Source of the DNA: Pseudomonadota bacterium
GTDB lineage: Bacteria > Pseudomonadota > Gammaproteobacteria > Burkholderiales > Sulfuriferulaceae
NCBI GenBank assembly: GCA_021795395.1
Contig: JAJYPN010000001.1
Location: forward strand, 1 to 64,000
DNA length: 64,000 nt
Reading direction: 5' to 3'
Below, one piece after another: positions 1 to 8,894 of this stretch. The notes under the pieces are model-generated. The model was not told the origin of the DNA, did no database searches, and saw only the letters and a program-made list of their open reading frames with translations. A program made the translations under genes and the position numbers. How positions within the stretch are numbered: position 1 is the first letter of the stretch; each line of letters starts with the position of its first letter.

Positions 1-112
1 ATAGTAAAAAAAGGGTTGATTGATGCGGATTATTGCGCGATACTGCCCAATGACTTTTGGTTTAAAAACCGGCAGTTACGTTAAGCTTATGATTTTATAC
101 GGTGCACAGTCC

Positions 113-160
113 GGCTTCCGAAGCCAAGGGTCACTGGTTCGAATCCAGTCGAGCGCACCA
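113..160 (+). tRNA. Partial tRNA-Arg(CCG): anticodon loop to 3' CCA only (attachment-site-like fragment)
   Basis: GGC-TTCCGAA-GCC anticodon arm, T-arm ACTGG-TTCGAAT-CCAGT, then CGAGCGCACCA. No matching 5' acceptor (GCGCTCG) or D-arm upstream; sequence before the GGC (GGTGCACAGTCC) does not continue the tRNA. Confidence 0.8.
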
Positions 161-179
161 CTTTCCAGCCATATTCTGA

Positions 180-201
180 TTTTGGTCCAAGTTTTGGTCC
201 A
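180..201. repeat. Two direct copies of TTTTGGTCCA, 12 bp apart (180-189, 192-201)
   Basis: Read directly: ttttggtccaagttttggtcca. Confidence 0.9.
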
Positions 202-205
202 GTTC

Positions 206-255
206 GCGATATAATGCGATATAATGCGATATAATGCGATATAATGCGATATAAA
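206..255. repeat. 10-bp tandem repeat GCGATATAAT x5 (last copy GCGATATAAA)
   Basis: Read directly from sequence. Confidence 0.95.
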
Positions 256-468
256 AAGAGAAATAAAACGAAAATAAACCCACATAATTCCTCTGCAATT
301 CGTAGTTTTCCCTCCTTTTTTGCGTCAAATCTGGCGACCGGGCCATCCTTTCGTCGCGTATAGCTATTCTCGGCGCACACTAAAAAATATTGATTTTTAT
401 GCGAGCTAACGCACTGACTCTCACTGCGATCGCTTACCCTCCCCAAAAGCCGTGCAATTTGCGCGGCG

Positions 469-513
469 TTCGCACCAAAATATGACTTTTTGAATAAATT
501 TCGCACCAAAATA
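469..513. repeat. Direct repeat TTCGCACCAAAATA at 469-482 and 500-513
   Basis: Two exact 14-bp copies, 31 bp start to start. Confidence 0.9.
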
Positions 514-703
514 GAAGACTTATTCATTTTTGCCGTGTAATCTAGACAGCAAATACGAGAGTTGATCTGCGGGCGTTTCCACCGTTGCAAATCATCATTT
601 TCCGTTCTATCGGCAAAGTTTCTCGTCTGAGCGTTGGCGTGCGTGACCGCCCGGTGATCGCCAACAGTTGACCCAGCTGAATCAGTCCATTGGAAAAAAC
701 CAA

Positions 704-1468
704 ATGAACAATCGCTCCTTGCCGGCCCATCCCATTCGTATTTCCTGCATCATCTGCGCATTTAACGAAGCGCCCAGAATCGGAGGCGTTCTGAAAATTG
801 CCACTACGCATCCGCTGTTGCATGAAGTCATCGTGGTCGACGATGGTTCTACCGACAATACTGCGGACATAGTCCAGCAATTTCAGAGCGTAAAACTTAT
901 CTCCTACCCGGTTAATCGTGGAAAAAGTTTCGCCATGGCAACCGGTGTCGCAGCGGCGCAAAACGATCTGCTGATGCTGCTGGATGCCGATCTGAAAGGT
1001 CTGGCCGCCCAGCATATTTCGGCCTTGGCGGCTCCGGTGCTATCTGGCGAAGCGGATGTCAGCGTTAGCCTGAGGCAGAACAGCCTGTTTATTTTCCGCG
1101 TTATCGGTCTCGATTTCGTATCCGGTGAACGCGTTCTCAAAAAGGAACTGTTGAGCGAGGCGCTAAAGGAAATACGCAGGTTGCCGCGTTTCGGCATCGA
1201 GGTATTTCTGAACAATCAGATTATTGCGCAGCGTCTGTCGATCGCAGTCACCCATTGGCCTCAGGTCACCCAATGGAGAAAAACCGAAAAACTGGGATAC
1301 TGGAAAGGCCTGTCGGCAGAATGGCGCATGATAGCCGACCTGCTGCACGTCTCGTATCCGCTGGCGTTAATTTCTCAAACCTATCAGATGCTTACCTTAC
1401 GCGTTCGTCACGATACGTCGGCCCCTTCGGTGGATTTGATAGGTAAACCGCGCGGCGATACACATTGA
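704..1468 (+). CDS. Family 2 glycosyltransferase
   Basis: N-terminal ISCIICAFNEAPRIGGVL...EVIVVDDGSTDNTADIV and LLMLLDADL, typical of GT2. ATG at 704 preferred over the upstream non-ATG start. Confidence 0.85.
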   Translation: MNNRSLPAHPIRISCIICAFNEAPRIGGVLKIATTHPLLHEVIVVDDGSTDNTADIVQQFQSVKLISYPVNRGKSFAMATGVAAAQNDLLMLLDADLKGLAAQHISALAAPVLSGEADVSVSLRQNSLFIFRVIGLDFVSGERVLKKELLSEALKEIRRLPRFGIEVFLNNQIIAQRLSIAVTHWPQVTQWRKTEKLGYWKGLSAEWRMIADLLHVSYPLALISQTYQMLTLRVRHDTSAPSVDLIGKPRGDTH

Positions 1469-1512
1469 CATGATTCATCCGTAATCAGAAATTGTTCCAG
1501 ACATGATCCCGA

Positions 1513-2238
1513 TCAAATCTGGCTGGCTAGAATATTTACGCTCAAAGCCAGCACGGCCACGTTGAATCCGAACGACAGCAGACCATGCGCCATGGCCAGG
1601 CGGCGCATGATGCGGGAAGTCACTGCCACATCCGAAACCTGGGAAGTCATGCCGATAACAAAAGAAAAATAAGCGAAATCAAGATAATCCGGTTCGCGGT
1701 CGCCGGGAAATTTCAGGCCTCCTTTCTGTGCAGTATAGTTTCCACTGCCGCCGACGTAATAACGATGAGCGTAATGAAATGCGAAGCGCGTATGCACCAA
1801 TAGCCAGGAAAAGACCAGCGCCTGCAAGGAAAGCGCCAAATGCATCATTTTCTGCCATGGCGACAGGGCATGCCCGCTTTTGTACATAAACGCCAGCGCC
1901 GCCACGCTGATGGATGCAGCGCCCAGCACTAACAGCAATATCGCCCGGTTGCTCTGACCTTTATCGGCATGATTACGCGTAGCTTCAGCGTCCGCGCCAG
2001 CCATGGTGATCCACGCAAGCAGCAGATAAATGCCGGCCATCGTATTCCAGGTGGAAATAGCCAGCGTATCCACTGACGTCAAAGGAAATAACAGCCCAAA
2101 AATGATCGCGCCACCCAACCCTGCCAGCGCGATGCGATGATGCACGTCAAGCTGTCGAATTTGCTGTTGCAAAGGATGTAGCGAGTGGGTATCGGACGGT
2201 TTCATGTTGCCGGCTTGCCAATGTTCGCCATCCCGCAA
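1513..2238 (-). CDS. DUF1345 family membrane protein
   Basis: C-terminal FHYAHRYY...DFAYFSFVIGMTSQVSDVAVTSRIMRR, several hydrophobic segments. Confidence 0.8.
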   Translation of the reverse strand: MRDGEHWQAGNMKPSDTHSLHPLQQQIRQLDVHHRIALAGLGGAIIFGLLFPLTSVDTLAISTWNTMAGIYLLLAWITMAGADAEATRNHADKGQSNRAILLLVLGAASISVAALAFMYKSGHALSPWQKMMHLALSLQALVFSWLLVHTRFAFHYAHRYYVGGSGNYTAQKGGLKFPGDREPDYLDFAYFSFVIGMTSQVSDVAVTSRIMRRLAMAHGLLSFGFNVAVLALSVNILASQI

Positions 2239-2241
2239 GCC

Positions 2242-2619
2242 TTAGGTATGCGCTGCAAGCACGAATAAGCCGATAACCAGTACAAAACCGGTTGCCCATA
2301 CCAGAGAACGCAAATACGACAGGTTCAGCAGATAAAATATCGCGTGCAGGATTCGCGCCGCAATAAAACATGAGGCCATGACATCCACCGTTCCCTGCGC
2401 AACGTGTTGCAGCTGAGCGATAATGACCGCAGCAGCAAATGGCGGAAACGCTTCGAAAGCATTCAATTGCGCCCAGAAAGCGCGTTTTCTGTAACCTTCC
2501 GCCCGTTCCAGTTGCGGGCGCGGGGCAGCGTTATCGTAGTTGGTTCCGGCTTTGGCCAGAATTACCCACAGATAAGGCAAAATGGCCGCTATCATAATGC
2601 ACCAATAGGCAATGCTCAT
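2242..2619 (-). CDS. MAPEG family protein
   Basis: Small 4-TM-like protein; RAFWAQLNAFEAFPPFAAAVIIA and R(I/L)LHAIFYLLN patterns. Confidence 0.8.
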   Translation of the reverse strand: MSIAYWCIMIAAILPYLWVILAKAGTNYDNAAPRPQLERAEGYRKRAFWAQLNAFEAFPPFAAAVIIAQLQHVAQGTVDVMASCFIAARILHAIFYLLNLSYLRSLVWATGFVLVIGLFVLAAHT

Positions 2620-2697
2620 CGTTCCTCCCCAGCAAAACCTTTTCCTATCGTTTAATGTGCCGAAACCCTGTCAACCTCGTTCAGATTCTAGCATAGG

Positions 2698-2733
2698 TAC
2701 TGTTGACAGTAACAATGCGAGTGTCTATATAAT
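2698..2733 (+). promoter_or_regulatory. Candidate sigma70-type promoter for cls, with inverted repeat TACTGT-TG-ACAGTA over the -35
   Basis: TTGACA (2703-2708), 17-bp spacer, TATATAAT (2726-2733); perfect 6-bp inverted repeat at 2698-2711. Confidence 0.55.
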
Positions 2734-2841
2734 CCTTTCAACTCCGCGGTGAAACTGTCGATCCAGCGCTTTCCGGCAACAAATTACCGATAACGGGAAG
2801 CTGTTTACCTATAATAGCTGCATTTCCACTCAGGATTACCT

Positions 2842-4236
2842 ATGATGATTCCCATACGGGCTTCCCTGCCACCTTTGATCCATGGCATTACGGTAGCAGC
2901 GGGTTTGTTGATCTACGTACTGGCGACCCGCATCGGCAAACAACAACGACGGCCTTCGGTAGCATTGGCGTGGGTGTTGACGATTACTGCGTTTCCCTAT
3001 GCCGGAATCCCGCTTTTTTTGTTCTTCGGTACGCGCAAGTTTCTCCGTCCGCCGCACCGGCCGATCGCATTGCACCCCGATCTTTCGACTTCCTCTGTCC
3101 CCGCGTGGTCGACGCGCCTGCTCGAAGCGATGAATATCGAACCGCTGACCTGTAACGCCGAGGTGCGCTTACATAAAAACGGCGACGATTCCTGGCGGGA
3201 ATTGCTTGCGCTGATCGATTCGGCGCAACACGAACTCGATATCTGCACGTTCCTGTTAGGAGACGACGAAATCGGCGGTAAAATCGTGGACAAATTGATA
3301 GTGCGCGCCCGTCAGGGCATTCAGATCCGCTTGCTGCTGGATGCAGTCGGTTGTCTGGGCACCTCGCGCAAGGATATACGACTACTGAAAAACGCCGGCG
3401 TGCAAGTACGGCGTTTCATGCCCATACTCCATAATCCGATACGCGGCCGAACCAATCTGCGCATTCATCGGAAACTTGCTCTGGCAGACCGGCAAAAATT
3501 ATGGAGCGGCGGGCGCAATCTGGCCGACGAATATTTTATCGATCGTCCCCGCCAGCCCGCTTGGGTCGATTTGAGTTTTACGATTGAAGGCCCGCTGGCG
3601 ATTCAGGCCCACGCCCAATTCGAACGCGATTGGCTTTTTGCCAGCGGCCGGCAGGAATCCGCCGATGAAACCGCTTTCCACGGTCAATCGGCATCAGGAT
3701 CGATACCCGCGCAATGGGTGCCCAGCGGACCCGACCATGCCGACGATACCATTTATAATTTGCTGCTGGCAGCCGCCTGTCACGCGCAGACTCGTATTAT
3801 CGCCGTGACGCCTTATTTCGTACCTAACGACACTCTGCTGGAAGCCTGGTGCATGGCCTGCCGCCGCGGGGTAGCAATCACGCTCATCGTGCCGGAAAAA
3901 TCCAACCATCTGCTGGCCGATCTGGCGAGAGGCCGCGCATTGTTGGCGATGGTCGAAGCCGGCGCGAAAATATTGCTCTACCCCGAAATGGTTCATGCCA
4001 AAATGATCGCGATCGATGATACGCTCGCCTTGTGCGGTTCCGTCAATCTGGATGGCCGCAGCCTGTTTCTGAATTACGAAACGATGGCCGTCTTTTACGG
4101 CAAGGACGAAATACAGTGGTTCGAGACCTGGCATACGGACCTTGCTCAGCGTTCAGCGGTTTTTGCCGCGCGCCAGCCTTCCTGGCTGCGCGACACGATA
4201 GAAGGCATCGTGCGCGTAATCGGTTTTGAATTATGA
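2842..4236 (+). CDS. cls: Cardiolipin synthase / phospholipase D-like
   Basis: Two HxK(x4)D motifs (HRKLALAD, HAKMIAID), N-terminal TM region, 464 aa. Confidence 0.85.
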   Translation: MMIPIRASLPPLIHGITVAAGLLIYVLATRIGKQQRRPSVALAWVLTITAFPYAGIPLFLFFGTRKFLRPPHRPIALHPDLSTSSVPAWSTRLLEAMNIEPLTCNAEVRLHKNGDDSWRELLALIDSAQHELDICTFLLGDDEIGGKIVDKLIVRARQGIQIRLLLDAVGCLGTSRKDIRLLKNAGVQVRRFMPILHNPIRGRTNLRIHRKLALADRQKLWSGGRNLADEYFIDRPRQPAWVDLSFTIEGPLAIQAHAQFERDWLFASGRQESADETAFHGQSASGSIPAQWVPSGPDHADDTIYNLLLAAACHAQTRIIAVTPYFVPNDTLLEAWCMACRRGVAITLIVPEKSNHLLADLARGRALLAMVEAGAKILLYPEMVHAKMIAIDDTLALCGSVNLDGRSLFLNYETMAVFYGKDEIQWFETWHTDLAQRSAVFAARQPSWLRDTIEGIVRVIGFEL

Positions 4237-4259
4237 CGGCCGTATTCGGCATACGCGAA

Positions 4260-6485
4260 TCAATCTGGCCGATCGAAGCCTTCCGCGGTATGCAGTACTG
4301 ACCGTATGGCACGGTCGAACAATAACTGACTTTCCGCATGACGCATTTGCCCGCTGCCGATCATGCGCTGCCATTCACTTAACGTGAGCATTAGCGGAGC
4401 CGATTGTCGATCAGATTTAAATAGCAGGATCGAGGTATCGCTGCTGGTCCAGCATAAACGAGCCCGATCCGCGGTCCGATCGAAATCGATCTCAAAGAAG
4501 CTGCCTCTGTGCCGTCGCGGTTCCGGATAGGCTTCGAAGCGTGATGGTCCGCCATGCTGCATACCCGACCCGACGGCCGTTTCTTCCCATTCGGGGTAAT
4601 CGGCGGACGACAGAAGTTCGCCATCGAACCGTCTTAGCGTAGTCGATATCACTATTTTTTCCGCCTGATCGATAGCCTGTGCGTTCATGTACTGTGTAGG
4701 CGACTCTTGATGAATCAGGGGTTTGAATGCCCGATGCAGCGATGCCAAAGACGGTGCAGACGACAACTGATTCGAACGCAACGCTCCGGTATGCGCATCG
4801 AAAAGGCGCCCCAGCAATTCCTTTTGCCGGGATTGCGGCCAGGCAATCGACATCATGCCTTCACGCAGAGTGCCGATCATCGCCGGCAACAGGGCCGACA
4901 AGGTCTGCCTGTCGTATTCGTCTACCTTCGGTGCGACACTCCAGATCAGGTTGGGAACCAGAATACGGAACCGTTCGGCGCGAGCGGGTTCGAAACTATC
5001 GGCCAGCTCTATCGCTTCTGCCCACGTTTCCGTTATAAATTCGCGCAAAAAATCATTGAGGGCCATACCCGACAGGATTTCCGTCAGTTGCACAGTGAGG
5101 CGGGTCAAATTCATGGCGCGCCCGCGGAGATTGTCCAGCGCTTGCGCAGCCTTTTTCAATTTATCGTCTCTATTTCGAATATCCTGTTCGATAAATGTTT
5201 CCAGTTCGTCCTGCGAACGGACGAACAAGGCCAGCAGCGAATCGACATCTTCCAGCGCAGCATTCAGCAAGGTTTCCGTTATCTCGGCAATTTTTGCCTC
5301 CATACTGTGGCTGGCGAAATCGCCGGAATTGTTGGGCGCAGAAACGGATGCCATGCGATTGATCAAGGCGCGCACGGGATGCTCTTTTCGGAACCAGAAG
5401 CTGTCGTCGTTCAAAACGATCTTCAATACCAGAAATTGCAGCTTGCCCAACTGCGCTCGTATCGTCTGCGACAACAGACTATCGCGCGCGATGTATTCGA
5501 ACAGCATGGCGACGATATCGATGATCATCCGTTCATTCGCATCTTCGGTCAGTTCAGCAAGCTGACGGTTCTGCTCAAAAACCACGTTCATTAACTCGCC
5601 GAAATCGCTCGCTTTTCCAATGCTTGCTCCAGCCGGCGCTTGCAATCGTTCTTTCAATGCCTGCGCCAGCGGCCGCGATAAAGCGACCGATTCTGGCTGT
5701 TGCGATCCACGCTCCAGAAACTGCCGCATCATGGCCGTAGCGATTGACATCGATTCCGAATCCGCCGCCGCAACATCCGAAATCCCCGCACGATTGAAAC
5801 CGCGGTTAATATGCTCACCGACGCTCATTTTATTCAGGGATTTTTTGATACGTAGCGGCATGTCCGCCGCTACGCCATGCTCCATAAGACTGCGATTCAC
5901 AGCGCCATAAATCGCATCGATAGCGCTGGCATAACTCTCGGCCAGCAATGGCATCATGATATCGCTCACCTCCGCCGGCAGCGCCATGCCTTCGGCAGCT
6001 TCAGCCAGCGATTTCGAAACCAGATAAGGCCGGAACGGCACTTCGCGTTCCTTGACTTCATCCTGACCAAACAAGAGCGCAATGCGCGCATTCAGGTCGC
6101 GTAACTGTTCTTCCGCCTCGTTACGGAAACGCTCGGTAAAGGCTGCCAGCCGCAGTTCGCCTTCAAATGCCGAAGGTTCGATCAGCGACAACCCCCCTTT
6201 ATCCGTTAGATCAAAGCTGGGGCGAAACGTACTGTAAGCCGTTTGCAGGCTGCGCTGCAACAATTTGTCCATACTGATATGCAGTTTTTGCCTGAGCTCG
6301 TTCGAACGATCGTGCAGCAATCGCCGCAAAATACGGTAATGGCTTTGTTGCGATAAAGAGATACCGCTTTCGCTTTTTTTAAACGCCGTCTCCATCATTT
6401 TCGGAAGGAACCGATCAAATTCGTGCAAGTATGCACGCAAAAAAACCTCTTTTGCCGCAACCAGCACTTCATCCCGAATTGCCAT
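4260..6485 (-). CDS. DUF1631 family protein
   Basis: 741 aa single ORF; overall architecture resembles DUF1631 proteins. Confidence 0.7.
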   Translation of the reverse strand: MAIRDEVLVAAKEVFLRAYLHEFDRFLPKMMETAFKKSESGISLSQQSHYRILRRLLHDRSNELRQKLHISMDKLLQRSLQTAYSTFRPSFDLTDKGGLSLIEPSAFEGELRLAAFTERFRNEAEEQLRDLNARIALLFGQDEVKEREVPFRPYLVSKSLAEAAEGMALPAEVSDIMMPLLAESYASAIDAIYGAVNRSLMEHGVAADMPLRIKKSLNKMSVGEHINRGFNRAGISDVAAADSESMSIATAMMRQFLERGSQQPESVALSRPLAQALKERLQAPAGASIGKASDFGELMNVVFEQNRQLAELTEDANERMIIDIVAMLFEYIARDSLLSQTIRAQLGKLQFLVLKIVLNDDSFWFRKEHPVRALINRMASVSAPNNSGDFASHSMEAKIAEITETLLNAALEDVDSLLALFVRSQDELETFIEQDIRNRDDKLKKAAQALDNLRGRAMNLTRLTVQLTEILSGMALNDFLREFITETWAEAIELADSFEPARAERFRILVPNLIWSVAPKVDEYDRQTLSALLPAMIGTLREGMMSIAWPQSRQKELLGRLFDAHTGALRSNQLSSAPSLASLHRAFKPLIHQESPTQYMNAQAIDQAEKIVISTTLRRFDGELLSSADYPEWEETAVGSGMQHGGPSRFEAYPEPRRHRGSFFEIDFDRTADRARLCWTSSDTSILLFKSDRQSAPLMLTLSEWQRMIGSGQMRHAESQLLFDRAIRSVLHTAEGFDRPD

Positions 6486-6644
6486 ACCTACCTTCCCCGA
6501 TATTGCGTTTTTTTAGGTTATTGCCCGAACTGAACCCTTGGGTCCATGCCATGATTTCATCGGTTACCTGCATTTTAACGCAGCGGGAGCGACAATCGCC
6601 GCCACCCTTAACAAGGCTGCATCGCTTCCAAAATCTGCCATTTT

Positions 6645-7112
6645 TCAGAAACCGCAGCCGCTTAAACCGGGATGATCATCGGGTCGCCGACCGAGCGGCC
6701 AATGGAACCGGCGATCGGATTCTCGAATAGGCATGTCGTTGATGCTCGCATAGCGATGCGTCATCAGACCAGCCGGGTTGAACTGCCAGTTTTCGTTGCC
6801 GTAACTGCGATACCAGTGTCCCGAATCGTCGTGCCATTCGTAGGCGAAACGCACGGCGATCCGTGCCTCGCGAAAACTCCATACTTCCTTGATCAGGCGA
6901 TAATCCAGCTCCTTGTTCCATTTTCGCGTCAGAAACGCACGCACGGCATCTCTGCCTTCAATGAATTCGCTGCGATTTCGCCAATACGTATCTTCGGTAT
7001 AAACAGCAGCCACACGTTCGGGATCGCGGGTGTTCCAGGCGTCTTCCGCCATGCGCGCTTTCTGGGCGGCGGTTTCGGAATCGAACGGGGGAAACGGCGG
7101 ACGATTATCCAT
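6645..7112 (-). CDS. DUF1348 / NTF2-like (SnoaL-type) protein
   Basis: [56 protein letters not shown]. Confidence 0.85.
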   Translation of the reverse strand: MDNRPPFPPFDSETAAQKARMAEDAWNTRDPERVAAVYTEDTYWRNRSEFIEGRDAVRAFLTRKWNKELDYRLIKEVWSFREARIAVRFAYEWHDDSGHWYRSYGNENWQFNPAGLMTHRYASINDMPIRESDRRFHWPLGRRPDDHPGLSGCGF

Positions 7113-7209
7113 GATTTATCCCTGAAAATAAATCGTTAAACATGCATGCATCAGTATAGATCAGCTATAATAATTCGGAAGACCAACGTGCAGGAAGCAG
7201 GAAAAATTA

Positions 7210-7647
7210 ATGAATGTTTGCGTAGCGTCTACCGAAACCGACATAGCCGCCTGCTATCCTGTCCTACACGAACTTCGCCCGCACCTTCAGGAACACGAAT
7301 TCGTAAGCCGGGTCCAGCGTCAAATGCACAACCATGGTTATACACTGCTGTATATCGCTGTCTCAGCGCACGTTGTCGCCGCCGCCGGATACCGGTTGAT
7401 CGAAACCTTATCCTGGGGGCGGACGCTGTATGTCGACGACCTGATCACCTTGAGTAACGCCCGCACACAGGGCTACGGCGGCAAATTGATGGATAGTCTG
7501 ATGCAGACAGCGCGCGACTTATCCTGCGACCAATTCCATCTTGATTCGGGGATGCAACGGCACGATGCACATCGCTTGTATCTGAACCATGGATTGCAGA
7601 TCAATGCGCATCATTTTTCTGCTCTTCTGAATCCGAAAACGGCCTGA
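7210..7647 (+). CDS. GNAT family N-acetyltransferase
   Basis: 145 aa; ...LYVDDLITLSNARTQGYGGKLMDSLMQTAR contains a GNAT acetyl-CoA motif A. Confidence 0.85.
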   Translation: MNVCVASTETDIAACYPVLHELRPHLQEHEFVSRVQRQMHNHGYTLLYIAVSAHVVAAAGYRLIETLSWGRTLYVDDLITLSNARTQGYGGKLMDSLMQTARDLSCDQFHLDSGMQRHDAHRLYLNHGLQINAHHFSALLNPKTA

Positions 7648-7750
7648 ATGGCATTTTCCAAAACCATTTTGCGAGTAGCTAAACAGTAACGCTAACCCGC
7701 GTCCGGTCATACTTGAATTCAAGATAAAGCTTTTCGCAGACGCGAAATAA

Positions 7751-8152
7751 TCACACTTCCCAGTCTTCTATCGGCAAGCCTTGCACCCGGCCAAATCCAA
7801 CGGTATTGTGGGTAATTAAGGTTGCTTCATTGGCGCGAGCGATGGCGGCTATCATTAAATCATTCGCGCCGATCAAACATCCTTGCACTGTAAGATCTGC
7901 GCGAATCTGCGCATAATGTTCGGCGGCGTTATCGTCAAACTCAAAGCTGTGTAATGGCGCAAACAACTTTTGTAACAGGTGCAGGTTACTTTCTTTTTGC
8001 TCGCTGCGTAGCGCGCCAAACAAAAGCTTCGCCTTTACCACGCCACATAGCGCAATATCTCCGGGGCTATGTTGCGTAAAACGCCTGCGCACAATGAGGT
8101 TTTTACGTTGCCACAATTGAATACAGACGTTGGTATCCAGCAGGCATATCAA
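7751..8152 (-). CDS. vapC: PIN-domain toxin, VapC family
   Basis: MICLLDTNVCIQLW start, CLIGANDLMIAAIARANEATLITHNTVGFGRVQGL end; PIN acidic residues present. Confidence 0.85.
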   Translation of the reverse strand: MICLLDTNVCIQLWQRKNLIVRRRFTQHSPGDIALCGVVKAKLLFGALRSEQKESNLHLLQKLFAPLHSFEFDDNAAEHYAQIRADLTVQGCLIGANDLMIAAIARANEATLITHNTVGFGRVQGLPIEDWEV

Positions 8153-8175
8153 TTAAGGGCTCGCTAATAAATAAC

Positions 8176-8253
8176 TTAAACATACGCTGGTTTGGCTTTA
8201 ATGCGTATTTGCGCTTCTATTTCGTCTGGCACGTAGAAATGTAATTGCGACAG
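8176..8253 (-). pseudogene. Truncated VapB-like antitoxin remnant
   Basis: Minus-strand frame reads LSQLHFYVPDEIEAQIRIKAKPAYV*; resembles the N-terminus of a VapB-type antitoxin. ATG replaced by CTG, in-frame TAA two codons upstream, ends after 25 codons. Confidence 0.65.
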
Positions 8254-8343
8254 GATTTAGCCCTCATATGTGCTATATGTGGAATGTATGCGCAAGACGT
8301 TTATATGTCAATATGAAACCTTGGGTATAATTGCTTTTGCTTT

Positions 8344-8400
8344 TCTACAGAAACCGAAATAGCTGCCTGCTATCCCGTCACGCATGAACTTCGGTCTCTT
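8344..8400 (+). pseudogene. Decayed partial copy of the 5' coding region of the 7210-7647 GNAT gene
   Basis: 8344-8400 reads STETEIAACYPVTHELRSL versus STETDIAACYPVLHELRPHL at 7228 onward; 42 of the first 50 nt identical by hand alignment. Confidence 0.8.
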
Positions 8401-8426
8401 TGTTTACAAAATTGAGTGGGTACCCG

Positions 8427-8894
8427 CTAGAATGGTATATCGTCATCCATATCGTCGAAATTATTGGCGGCAGGTGGGTTTTTCGCCGCATTTTGCGACG
8501 GCGCACTGGTTCGGGCGGCTTTAGCCTCGTTACCGCCGCTGCTGTCCATACTGGTAGAACCGCCGCGTCCGCCCAGCATCTGCATTTTATCGGCGATGAT
8601 TTCGGTGGTGTACTGGTCGTGTCCTTCCTTATTGGTCCATTTGCGCGTTTTCAGGCTGCCTTCGAAATACACCTGCGAGCCTTTTTTCAGATATTCACCG
8701 GCGATTTCCGCCAGTTTTCCGAAAATGGCGACACGATGCCATTCGGTGCGTTCCTGTTTTTCGCCGTTTTTATCTTTCCAGTTGTCGGTAGTCGCGAGAG
8801 TCAGGTTGACCATGGCGTCGCCACTGGGCATGTAGCGTATTTCCGGGTCCTTGCCGATGTTGCCGATCAAGATCACTTTATTGACTGATGCCAT
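8427..8894 (-). CDS. ssb: Single-stranded DNA-binding protein
   Basis: [25 protein letters not shown]...; acidic C-terminal tail DDMDDDIPF. Confidence 0.97.
   Translation of the reverse strand: MASVNKVILIGNIGKDPEIRYMPSGDAMVNLTLATTDNWKDKNGEKQERTEWHRVAIFGKLAEIAGEYLKKGSQVYFEGSLKTRKWTNKEGHDQYTTEIIADKMQMLGGRGGSTSMDSSGGNEAKAARTSAPSQNAAKNPPAANNFDDMDDDIPF

Noticed and set aside
76-590. Minus-strand ORFs with ALDWIRTSDPWL, STGFEPVTLGFGS and ARLDSNQ
   Set aside because: These are translations across the tRNA T-arm and 3' end plus the 10-bp tandem repeat (the repeated IISHYIALYR); a well-known spurious-protein artefact.
4707-5594. 295-aa and 236-aa plus-strand ORFs
   Set aside because: Antisense to the DUF1631 gene, composition not protein-like, overlapping each other in different frames.
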